Shown here in pieces: positions 34,826-43,202 of a stretch of DNA of 48,472 nt (position 1 is the stretch's first letter; every line of letters starts with the position of its first letter). The position numbers were made by a program, and so were the translations under genes. The notes beneath the pieces are model-generated. The model searched no databases, was not told the DNA's origin, and saw nothing but the letters and a program-made list of their open reading frames with translations. Origin of the DNA: Burkholderiales bacterium. Lineage in GTDB: Bacteria > Pseudomonadota > Gammaproteobacteria > Burkholderiales > Burkholderiaceae_C. The DNA is taken from the NCBI GenBank assembly GCA_028864885.1, contig JAGWLR010000018.1, positions 1 to 48,472 on the forward strand, read 5' to 3'.

Positions 34826-37024
34826 TCAGCGAGCCGACTTGGATGCCTGCTCGCAGGTTTCAATGCCTGCGGTGATCAACTCAGGCGCCACCCCCATCGA
34901 CCAGGCTGCGGCCACCACCGCCAACAGCACGCGAACGGTGTCTTCTGCCGGATCCTGTTGACTCAGTTTCTGGACGGCCGCGCTGTGGAGGTTGAGGCAG
35001 CGCGTCTCGTAAGCACCGTTCTGGGCCATCACAACATGGCCGTCGCGTACAAAGACCGCACGGCCGCCGCCAGCTCGATGCGCCACGATCGCTGGGTTGG
35101 CACCGTCTTCGGCGTAAAAAATGACCTCGCCATCGCACAGGCTGGCCATTTCCACCAGCCGCTCGTTTTCGGCGTTCAGCACGGCTGTGCCTTCGGGCAG
35201 CACGACATCCACCTGAGTGCGCAGCACCCGAAACAGCTGCACGGCATCATGCACGTCGTGCTCTTCCAATCCGATGCCCGGCACAAAGTCCAGGTCTGTG
35301 ACGATGCCGACCTGGCAACGGTCATAGGCCAACCCATCTTGCAAGATCGATACTGGGCCGTTTTCCAGCACCACGGCGTTGACTTCGCGGTTCATCAGCA
35401 GGCGGTGGCCGGCAGCCCAATGCGCGTTGTTGGCCGCGTCGACACGGCGCGCACCCAGAAACAGCCCCGAACTGCAAGCCAACCCCACATGGCGGCCACC
35501 CAGCTGCAACAGCCATGCCAACAAACGAGCGATCGAAGTCCCGCCTTGGCTGCCTGCCACACCGATGATGGGGATGCGGCCGGACTCGGTCTCGTCAAAC
35601 AGGTGGTCCACGATGTGTTTGCCGACCGGCCGGGGCAAGCCAATGGCCGGCTTCAAGTGCATCAGCAGCCCCGGACCCGCGTTGACCTCGACAATCGCCC
35701 CCCCCTGCTCCAGCAAGGGACGGGAAATGTCTTGCGCGACCAGGTCGATCCCGGCGATGTCGAGCCCAACCACTCGGGCTGCCAGGCTGGCCAGGAAAGC
35801 CACATCGGGGTGAACTTCATCGGTGCAGTCCATCGCCACATTGCCGTTGCGCTGAATCAGCACACGGTGCCCTGCAGCGGGCACCGTGTCGCCGGTCAAA
35901 CCTTGACGATCCAGCAGCAAGCGGATGGCTGGCTCGCGGTCGAGCACAATGGTTTCGAGCGGAAATTCTTCGGCTTCACCACGTCGGGGATCGGTGTTGA
36001 GTTGCAGGTCGATCAGGCGCGCCACCGTATTGACACCGTCACCGACCACCCACAGGCTCTCACCCCGTGCTGCGGCAACGACCTTGCCACCCACGACCAG
36101 CACCCGGTGCTCGTCCCCACGGATGAAGCGCTCGACGATGACATCGCTGCCCTCGGCATCGGCTACTGCGTAAGCAGCCTCAACGTCGGCCTGCTCGGTC
36201 AACTCCAGAGACACCCCGCGTCCGTGGTTGGCATCCGATGGCTTGACCACCACCGGCAAGCCGATGTCCTGGGCGGCTTCCCAGGCTTCGGCGGGGCTGT
36301 TGACCACCTGACCTTCGGGAACCGGCACCCCTACCGACTTCAACAAGGTCTTGGTCAGATCCTTGTCACCGGCAATGCCCTCGGCAATCGCGCTACTGAG
36401 ATCGGTTTCGGCGGTCCAGATGCGGCGCTGCGCCTTGCCATAACCCAGCTGCACCAGGTTGCCGTCGTTCAAGCGGATGTGTGGAATGCCACGGTCTGAC
36501 GCGGCGCCCACAATGGCCGCCGTGGAGGGACCCAGGTAACAGTCGTCAATCTGCGCCCGCACCCGATTGACTGAGGCCTCGACGTCAAAGGGCCGGTCGT
36601 TGATCGCGGCCATCAGCAGTGCGTGGCCCTCGGCCAACGCGACCCGCGCCACCTGCTCGTCGCGAGCGCGAAACACCATCCGGTAGACGCCGTGTTGAGA
36701 CGTGCTGCGCGTCTGGCCAAACCCCGTGGGCATGCCCGCCAGGTTCAGCAATTCGATGACCACGTGTTCCAGGATGTGGCCGGCCCAGGTGCCTTCCTGA
36801 AGGCGCTGAATGAAGCCGCCGCGCTCGCCCACCCCGCAATGGTGCTCTTCCAGGGCAGGCAGCAAAGCGGTCAGTCGCTCATTGAAACCCGGCAGCGAAT
36901 TGGAGGGGCAATCCTCCAGCTCGCCGAGATCCAGCCACACTTCCAGCACAGAACGATAGGTCCAGATGTTGGGCCCGCGCAGGTAATTGATGCGCAACAG
37001 TTTGATGTCGTTCTTGTGAGTCAT
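34826..37024 (-). CDS. Second cyanophycin synthetase-like protein, Mur P-loop lost
   Basis: This is a CphA paralogue of 732 residues, shorter at the C-terminus than CphA. The ATP-grasp domain is intact (VVVKPSDANHGRGVSLEL, VEVNAGPGLLMHLKP). The Mur-ligase-like P-loop is degenerate: GSQGGTS at 491-497 replaces GTNGKTT, with Gly at 495 where the essential Lys should be. The N domain has GHILEHVVIEL with HxxEH at residues 83-87, the motif missing from CphA. This resembles cyanobacterial CphA2 in losing one active site, and matches the gene called cphA' in Burkholderiales. The ATG at 37024 is chosen by family N-terminus (KLLRINYLRGPNIWTYRS). Confidence 0.93.
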   Translation of the reverse strand: MTHKNDIKLLRINYLRGPNIWTYRSVLEVWLDLGELEDCPSNSLPGFNERLTALLPALEEHHCGVGERGGFIQRLQEGTWAGHILEHVVIELLNLAGMPTGFGQTRSTSQHGVYRMVFRARDEQVARVALAEGHALLMAAINDRPFDVEASVNRVRAQIDDCYLGPSTAAIVGAASDRGIPHIRLNDGNLVQLGYGKAQRRIWTAETDLSSAIAEGIAGDKDLTKTLLKSVGVPVPEGQVVNSPAEAWEAAQDIGLPVVVKPSDANHGRGVSLELTEQADVEAAYAVADAEGSDVIVERFIRGDEHRVLVVGGKVVAAARGESLWVVGDGVNTVARLIDLQLNTDPRRGEAEEFPLETIVLDREPAIRLLLDRQGLTGDTVPAAGHRVLIQRNGNVAMDCTDEVHPDVAFLASLAARVVGLDIAGIDLVAQDISRPLLEQGGAIVEVNAGPGLLMHLKPAIGLPRPVGKHIVDHLFDETESGRIPIIGVAGSQGGTSIARLLAWLLQLGGRHVGLACSSGLFLGARRVDAANNAHWAAGHRLLMNREVNAVVLENGPVSILQDGLAYDRCQVGIVTDLDFVPGIGLEEHDVHDAVQLFRVLRTQVDVVLPEGTAVLNAENERLVEMASLCDGEVIFYAEDGANPAIVAHRAGGGRAVFVRDGHVVMAQNGAYETRCLNLHSAAVQKLSQQDPAEDTVRVLLAVVAAAWSMGVAPELITAGIETCEQASKSAR

Positions 37025-37099
37025 ACCCAGCGGGATCTCGTGATTCTCGGTTGAGCCGGCGGCCTTGGGCGAAAATGAAGGCCTTGACGTAGGTCCCCA

Positions 37100-39328
37100 A
37101 TGCACACACACCCTTCACAAGAGACGCCACGCCCCTCGCAGCCGATACCGCTGGCTGATGGAGAGAACGTTTTAGCATCGTTTTCGGTTGACTTGGACGA
37201 TCAACTGCGGTTTGGCCGTGGTGAATTGATTCTGAGCAACCGACGTCTCCTGTCTCTGCGCGCCCCGACGGCCCGCTGGGAGGAATGGCCGGTGACACCC
37301 GATCTGACGCTGAAGCATCTGGATCACGCGGGCGTGGGCACCCTGGAATTGCACAACTCGAAATCCAGACTAGCTGTGTGGCGGTTCACGCTGGACCATC
37401 ACAGTGCCGCCATGCGGTTGATCGAGCAATTTGAACGCCTGCAGGCGCCCCAGGCCTCCGACGCCACGCAACTGGACGAAGAATCTGCGGTCTGCCCCAC
37501 CTGCCACGCCCCCATTCCCCCTGAGGCCGAGGAATGCCCGGTCTGCCACCGTGAAACCCAGGCTCCGCCGTCGACCTGGGTGCTGCTGCGACTGTGGCGC
37601 TTCGCCCGCCCGTACCAGTGGCAGTTGTTGGCGGGGTTCTTGCTGACCCTGGGGGCGACGGCCGCCACGCTGGTTCCGCCCTATCTGACCATGCCCCTGA
37701 TGGACCAGGTGCTGATCCCGTTTCAGAACGGCCAGAAAATCGACCCCTGGCTGGTGGGCTCGCTGCTGGGCGGGCTGCTGGGGTCGGCCTTGCTGGCCTG
37801 GGGGCTGGGCTGGGCCCGAACCTACATTCTGGCCCTGGCATCCGAACGCATCGGCGCCGACCTGCGCACCACCACGTTCGAGCACCTGATGCGCTTGTCG
37901 CTGGACTACTTCGGCTCGAAGCGGACGGGTGATCTCATGAACCGGATCGGGTCCGAAACCGACCGGATCAACGTGTTTTTGTCGTTGCACGCGCTGGACT
38001 TCGCCACTGACGTCCTGATGATTGCCATGACGGCCGCCATCCTCGTGTCGATCGACCCTTGGCTGGCACTGGTCACCTTGGTGCCCCTGCCCTTCATCGC
38101 CTGGCTGATTCATCTGGTGCGGGATCGTCTGCGCACGGGTTTCGAGAAAATCGACCGCGTGTGGGGCGAGGTCACCAACGTGCTGGCCGACACCATCCCT
38201 GGCATCCGGGTGGTCAAGGCCTTCGCCCAGGAAAAGCGGGAGGCCGATCGCTTCCGCGCCGCCAACCAGCACAACCTGCAGGTCAACGACAAGCTCAACA
38301 AAACCTGGTCGCTCTTCTCACCGACCGTGTCTTTGATGACCGAAATCGGTTTGCTGGTGGTCTGGGCCTTCGGAATCTGGCAGGTGTCCCACAACCACAT
38401 CACGGTGGGGATCCTGACGGCGTTCATTGCCTACATCGGGCGCTTCTACGGACGCCTCGATTCGATGAGCCGGATCGTCTCGGTCACCCAGAAGGCCGCG
38501 GCCGGGGCCAAGCGCATCTTCGATATCCTGGACCACGTCTCCAACGTGCCCGACCCCGTCAATCCGGTCCGGATCGACAGGATCGAGGGACGCATCGAGA
38601 TGAACAGCATCGGCTTCCGCTATGGCAGCCGCACCGTGATCCGCAACCTAAGCCTGGACATTCGCCCCGGCGAGATGATCGGCCTGGTCGGCCACAGCGG
38701 CAGCGGCAAAAGCACACTGGTCAACCTCATCTGCCGCTTCTACGATGTCACGGACGGGGCCATCAAGGTCGATGGCACCGACATCCGCCGCATCGCCGTG
38801 TCGGATTTCCGCCGCCACATCGGCCTGGTCTTGCAAGAGCCCTTCCTGTTCTTCGGCACCATTGCCGAGAACATCGCTTACGGCAAACCCGACGCCACCC
38901 GCGATGAGATCGTGGCCGCCGCGCGGGCGGCACACGCACACGAATTCATCCTGCGCTTGCCGCATGGCTACGACTCTCTGGTGGGCGAACGTGGTCAAGG
39001 CCTGTCGGGTGGCGAGCGTCAACGCATCTCGATTGCACGCGCGCTGTTGATCGACCCACGCATCCTGATCCTGGATGAAGCCACGTCGGCGGTGGACACC
39101 GAAACCGAAAAAGAAATCCAGAAGGCCCTGGACAACCTCGTGCAAGGCCGCACCACCATCGCCATTGCCCACCGACTGTCGACCCTGCGCAAAGCTGATC
39201 GCCTGGTGGTGATGGACAAAGGTCGCGTGGTGGAAGTGGGCCCACACGATCAACTGATGGCCCAGCAAGGTGCCTATTGGCGTTTGTATGAAGCGCAGGC
39301 CCGCAAGGCCGAACAGGAGGCCGTATGA
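37100..39328 (+). CDS. ABC exporter with N-terminal PH-like domain and zinc ribbon (cyanophycin-associated)
   Basis: This is a fused permease-ATPase half-transporter of 742 residues, of the kind found beside cyanophycin genes. Before the transporter core are two extra modules: a beta-rich region (residues about 20-110; RFGRGELILSNRRLLSLRA) that resembles a PH-like domain, and a zinc ribbon with Cys132, Cys135, Cys146 and Cys149. Six membrane helices follow, then the ATPase with Walker A (GHSGSGKSTLVN), signature LSGGERQRISIARAL, and Walker B (ILILDEATSAVD). It is divergent from cphA' with 75 bases between starts and overlaps the DUF1854 gene by four bases. The substrate is unknown. Confidence 0.92.
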   Translation: MHTHPSQETPRPSQPIPLADGENVLASFSVDLDDQLRFGRGELILSNRRLLSLRAPTARWEEWPVTPDLTLKHLDHAGVGTLELHNSKSRLAVWRFTLDHHSAAMRLIEQFERLQAPQASDATQLDEESAVCPTCHAPIPPEAEECPVCHRETQAPPSTWVLLRLWRFARPYQWQLLAGFLLTLGATAATLVPPYLTMPLMDQVLIPFQNGQKIDPWLVGSLLGGLLGSALLAWGLGWARTYILALASERIGADLRTTTFEHLMRLSLDYFGSKRTGDLMNRIGSETDRINVFLSLHALDFATDVLMIAMTAAILVSIDPWLALVTLVPLPFIAWLIHLVRDRLRTGFEKIDRVWGEVTNVLADTIPGIRVVKAFAQEKREADRFRAANQHNLQVNDKLNKTWSLFSPTVSLMTEIGLLVVWAFGIWQVSHNHITVGILTAFIAYIGRFYGRLDSMSRIVSVTQKAAAGAKRIFDILDHVSNVPDPVNPVRIDRIEGRIEMNSIGFRYGSRTVIRNLSLDIRPGEMIGLVGHSGSGKSTLVNLICRFYDVTDGAIKVDGTDIRRIAVSDFRRHIGLVLQEPFLFFGTIAENIAYGKPDATRDEIVAAARAAHAHEFILRLPHGYDSLVGERGQGLSGGERQRISIARALLIDPRILILDEATSAVDTETEKEIQKALDNLVQGRTTIAIAHRLSTLRKADRLVVMDKGRVVEVGPHDQLMAQQGAYWRLYEAQARKAEQEAV

Positions 39329-39798
39329 GCACCCCCCGCACCCTGAATCTGCGACGCGATGCCTTTGGCAAACTGGTCTATGTGGATGACGGCGGCGCCG
39401 AGCATGTCGGGGTCATCCCGGTGCGAGCCTTTCCGATTGCCGCGCCTGATGAAGGACTGTCGCTGTTCAGCTCAGACGGACATGAGCTGACCTGGGTTGC
39501 GCGTCTCAGCGAACTCGCCACCGAGAGTCGCTGCTTGATCGAGGAAGAACTGGCCGTGCGCGAGTTCACCCCGATCATCCAACAGATCCACGATGTGTCG
39601 ACGTTTTCTACGCCCAGCACATGGGAAGTGACGACGGATCGAGGCGCATCCCAATTGGTTCTGAAAACGGAAGACGACATTCGCCGTCTGTCCGAAGGTC
39701 AATTGCTGATCGCCAGCGGGAGCGGACTGCAATACCGCGTGCCGGATTGGCGCCAACTCGACAAACATTCCAAGAAATTGTTGGAGCGCTTCCTGTGA
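39325..39798 (+). CDS. DUF1854 family protein (cyanophycin-associated)
   Basis: This is a small protein of 157 residues with the DUF1854 pattern: NLRRDAFGKLVYVDDGGAEH, VIPVRAFPIAAPDEGLSLFS, and IEEELAVREFTPIIQQI. It has no signal peptide or membrane helix. It overlaps the transporter stop by ATGA and the radical SAM start by GTGA, so it is tightly coupled on both sides. Its family is associated with cyanophycin loci; the function is not known. A role as regulatory or adaptor partner of the ABC exporter is inference. Confidence 0.88.
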   Translation: MSTPRTLNLRRDAFGKLVYVDDGGAEHVGVIPVRAFPIAAPDEGLSLFSSDGHELTWVARLSELATESRCLIEEELAVREFTPIIQQIHDVSTFSTPSTWEVTTDRGASQLVLKTEDDIRRLSEGQLLIASGSGLQYRVPDWRQLDKHSKKLLERFL

Positions 39799-41702
39799 CC
39801 GCAACTCGCGTGCTGTCGCTCATCCCCCCGATGACGCAGCTCAACACGCCCTACCCGTCTACCGCCTACCTGACCGGCTTCCTGCGCTCACGCGGGGTGC
39901 AGGCAAGCCAAGATGATCTGGCGCTGAAACTGGTATTGCGCTTGTTCACCCGAGAGGGGCTGCAGGCGATCTTGGAACGCGTCCAGGCGGTACCGCGTAA
40001 AGCTCGCACGCCTGTGCTGCAGGCGTTTGAGGAGCAGTTCGAACGCTATGTCGACACGATTGGCCCCACCCTGCGGTTTCTGCAAGGCAAAGACCCCACC
40101 TTGGGCCATCGCATCTGCAACCGCAGCTTCTTGCCCGAGGGCCCACGTTTCGACACCATCGACAGCTACACCATCGGTGAAGAAGGCGACGACCCGATCG
40201 GCTGGGCGTTCGGATCGCTGGGCATGCACGACCGAGCCAAGCACCTTGCCACGCTGTATCTCAATGACCTGGCCGACGTGCTGCGCGACGCTGTCGACCC
40301 CCGATTCCAGTTTGTTCGTTATGCCGAGTCGATTGCAGCCAGCCAGCCCACGTTTGAGCCGCTTGCGCAGGCTCTCGCCGCGCCGCCCAATCTGGTGGAC
40401 GACGTTCTGGCCGAACTGACCCTGGAATCGATCGAGCTTCATCAGCCCCAACTGGTTTTGCTGTCTGCGCCGTTTCCGGGCAATGTGTATGCTGCCTTCA
40501 GGATGGCGCAGACCATCAAGGCGCGGCACCCCCATATCACCACGGCCTTGGGCGGCGGCTTTGTGAACACAGAATTGCGTGAGCTGTCTGAGCCGCGCGT
40601 GTTCGATTACTTCGATTACGTCACCCTCGATGCGGGTGAGCGGCCCTTGCTGGCCCTGCTTGAGCACTTGAGCGGCAAACGATCGAAACAAAGACTGGTG
40701 CGAACATTCATCCGCGATGCCGAAAGCCGCCAAGTCAAATTCATCAACTGGGCTGAACCCGACGTCCCGTTTGCCGAGGTCGGAACGCCGACCTGGGATG
40801 GCCTGCCCTTGGGGGAGTACTTGTCGCTCCTGGACATGCTCAACCCCATGAACCGGCTGTGGTCTGACGGGCGCTGGAACAAGCTCACCGTGGCCCACGG
40901 TTGCTACTGGAAAAAATGCAGTTTCTGCGATGTCAGCCTGGACTACATCGCCCGCTACGAAAACGCCGACGCCACGATCCTGGTGGATCGAATCGAAGCC
41001 ATCGTGCAAGAGACTGGCCAGACAGGCTTTCACTTCGTCGATGAAGCCGCGCCCCCCAAGGCCCTCAAAGCCCTGGCTCAGGAACTGATTCGCCGCAAGG
41101 TACAAATCTCTTGGTGGGGCAACATTCGCTTCGAAAAATCCTTCACGCCTGAGTTGTGTCAGTTGCTGTCAGACAGCGGCTGCATTGCCATTTCCGGCGG
41201 ACTGGAAGTGGCCTCCGATCGGCTGCTGGCGCTGATGAAAAAAGGCGTGTCGGTTGAGCAAGTGGCCAAAGTGACCCGTTCCTTCACCGAGGCCGGCGTG
41301 CTCGTTCATGCTTACCTCATGTACGGCTTTCCCACCCAGACCGTGCAGGACACCGTGGATGCGCTGGAATATGTGCGTCAGTTGTTCGAGAACGGATGCA
41401 TCCAAAGCGGCTTCTTCCATCGATTCGCCTGCACCGTGCATTCCCCTGTGGGCCAGAATCCCGATGAATACGGGATCCAATTGCAGCCCCTTCCGCCGGT
41501 CTCGTTCGCCAAAAATGACGTGGCCTTCGTCGATCCGACCGGGGTCGATCACGATGCCATGGGGCAGGCCTTGAAAAAGGCCATCTACAACTTCATGCAT
41601 GGCGTCGGGCTGGATGCTGACGTTCGCAGTTGGTTCAACGTCCGCGTCCCTCGCCCCACCGTGGCGCGACACCACATTGCCAAAGCCCTGGACACCCTCT
41701 GA
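39795..41702 (+). CDS. B12-binding-domain-like radical SAM protein
   Basis: This is a 635-residue radical SAM protein. Residues about 190-300 look like a degenerate cobalamin-binding Rossmann domain (LVLLSAPFPGNVYAAFRMAQ, TALGGGFVNTEL) without a DxHxxG His. The cluster motif is GCYWKKCSFC, with Cys370, Cys375 and Cys378, giving CX4CX2C instead of the usual CX3CX2C. The (beta/alpha) barrel follows with FVDEAAPP, ISWWGNIRFEKSF and SGGLEVASDRLLALMKKG. The GTG start at 39795 overlaps the DUF1854 stop, and the stop overlaps the pepD start by one base. Its substrate is unknown; the coupling ties it to the cyanophycin-associated genes. Confidence 0.88.
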   Translation: MTATRVLSLIPPMTQLNTPYPSTAYLTGFLRSRGVQASQDDLALKLVLRLFTREGLQAILERVQAVPRKARTPVLQAFEEQFERYVDTIGPTLRFLQGKDPTLGHRICNRSFLPEGPRFDTIDSYTIGEEGDDPIGWAFGSLGMHDRAKHLATLYLNDLADVLRDAVDPRFQFVRYAESIAASQPTFEPLAQALAAPPNLVDDVLAELTLESIELHQPQLVLLSAPFPGNVYAAFRMAQTIKARHPHITTALGGGFVNTELRELSEPRVFDYFDYVTLDAGERPLLALLEHLSGKRSKQRLVRTFIRDAESRQVKFINWAEPDVPFAEVGTPTWDGLPLGEYLSLLDMLNPMNRLWSDGRWNKLTVAHGCYWKKCSFCDVSLDYIARYENADATILVDRIEAIVQETGQTGFHFVDEAAPPKALKALAQELIRRKVQISWWGNIRFEKSFTPELCQLLSDSGCIAISGGLEVASDRLLALMKKGVSVEQVAKVTRSFTEAGVLVHAYLMYGFPTQTVQDTVDALEYVRQLFENGCIQSGFFHRFACTVHSPVGQNPDEYGIQLQPLPPVSFAKNDVAFVDPTGVDHDAMGQALKKAIYNFMHGVGLDADVRSWFNVRVPRPTVARHHIAKALDTL

Positions 41703-43141
41703 TGTTTGACTCCCTTCAGCCTCAACTGGTGTGGCAGCACTTCGCGACGCTGTGCCAGATCCCTCGTCCCTCCAAACACGAAGGCCCTTTGCGCGAGCAC
41801 ATTCGACAATGGGCACAGGTGCGTTCGCTTGAAACGCAGATCGACTCAGCTGGCAATCTGCTGATCCGCAAGCCCGCCACGCCAGGACGCGAGCAGGCGG
41901 ACAGCATCGCCTTGCAGGCGCACTTGGACATGGTGTGTCAGAAGAATGCAGACTCGTCCCACGATTTCACCCGCGACCCGATCCAGGCAGTCATCGAAGA
42001 CGACTGGGTGAAGGCCCCTCAGACCACACTGGGCGCGGACAACGGCATGGGCGTGGCCATGATTCTGGCTGCCCTCGAAGATCCGGACCTGCCTCATGGC
42101 CCTTTGGAAGCCTTGCTGACGGTGGACGAAGAGGCTGGAATGGGCGGCGCCCATGGCCTGGCCGAAGGCTGGCTGAACAGCCGATTGATGCTCAACCTCG
42201 ACACGGAAGAATGGGGCGAGTTCTATCTGGGGTGCGCGGGTGGGGTCGACGTGAATGTCGAACGGGTGGGGGCGGCTGCCAGCCTCACCAACGAATACCA
42301 GTTCGTCACGCTCACACTCAAAGGACTGAAAGGCGGTCACTCTGGCGTCAACATTCACGAGGGACGTGGCAACGCCATCAAGTTGTTGGTGCAGGTGTTG
42401 ATCGATCTTTTGCCACGCTTCAAGCTGAGATTGGCGCGACTGCAGGGCGGCACGGCACGCAATGCCCTGCCTCGCGAAGCCTTTGCCACCCTTGCGGTGC
42501 CACCCGAACACAGCGCCTCGCTACAGGCTGTCATCGACACTTGGCAGCAGACCCTGCTGCGTGAATGGGGCGACATCGAACCCCATCTGCAACTGAATGC
42601 AGAACCGACCCAGCCCACGCCCCAGGTTCTGTCATCCAGCGATCAAGCCATCTGGCTGCGCAGCTTGCATGCAGCCCCGCATGGGGTGCGGCGAATGAGC
42701 CTGACAGTCCCCGGTGTCGTCGAAACGTCGAACAACCTGGGCATGGTCGATCTGAGTCCAAAGCAAGGATCCTGCAACTTCATGGTGCGCTCGCTGATCG
42801 AGTCGGGTAGCAACGCCTTGGCCGAGGAGATCATCAGCCTGTTCACCTTGACGGGCACCCCCGTGTGGGCATCAGGCCACTACCCGGGCTGGAGCCCCAA
42901 TCCCCAGTCGCCCTTGCTGGCGCGTTGTCAGGCCGTTTACCAGCAGCAGCACGGCGAGACCGCACACCTGCAAGTCATCCACGCCGGGTTGGAGTGCGGT
43001 CTCATCGCGGCCAAGTACCCCGGCATGGACATCGTGTCTTTCGGGCCCACCATCCGTGGCGCCCATGCGCCCGGTGAATCGATTCACATTGAATCGGTTG
43101 CCAAGACCTGGCATCTGCTGTGCGGCATTCTGAGCTTGTAG
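41702..43141 (+). CDS. pepD: Aminoacyl-histidine dipeptidase (PepD-like, M20 family)
   Basis: This is a zinc dipeptidase of 479 residues, close to PepD (beta-Ala-His/Xaa-His dipeptidase). Metal-binding motifs are LQAHLDMVCQ, TLGADNGMGVAM and LTVDEEAGMGGAHGL with the catalytic Glu, and the lid domain follows (GLKGGHSGVNI). The C-terminal signature HAGLECGLIAAKYPGMDIVSFGPTI is typical. The start overlaps the stop of the radical SAM gene (TGATG), so it belongs to the same operon as DUF1854 and the ABC exporter. A role on beta-Asp-Arg dipeptides from cyanophycin is possible but only inferred. Confidence 0.92.
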   Translation: MFDSLQPQLVWQHFATLCQIPRPSKHEGPLREHIRQWAQVRSLETQIDSAGNLLIRKPATPGREQADSIALQAHLDMVCQKNADSSHDFTRDPIQAVIEDDWVKAPQTTLGADNGMGVAMILAALEDPDLPHGPLEALLTVDEEAGMGGAHGLAEGWLNSRLMLNLDTEEWGEFYLGCAGGVDVNVERVGAAASLTNEYQFVTLTLKGLKGGHSGVNIHEGRGNAIKLLVQVLIDLLPRFKLRLARLQGGTARNALPREAFATLAVPPEHSASLQAVIDTWQQTLLREWGDIEPHLQLNAEPTQPTPQVLSSSDQAIWLRSLHAAPHGVRRMSLTVPGVVETSNNLGMVDLSPKQGSCNFMVRSLIESGSNALAEEIISLFTLTGTPVWASGHYPGWSPNPQSPLLARCQAVYQQQHGETAHLQVIHAGLECGLIAAKYPGMDIVSFGPTIRGAHAPGESIHIESVAKTWHLLCGILSL

Positions 43142-43202
43142 GGGAACCAAACGGCTGCGATACTGATCAAGTTCTTTGTGTAGAACTTCTAGAGGGGGGC
43201 TC

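Noticed and set aside
34958-36499. 513-codon open frame opposite cphA'
   Set aside because: Antisense shadow with the same His/Gln/Arg-rich composition and no recognisable motif.
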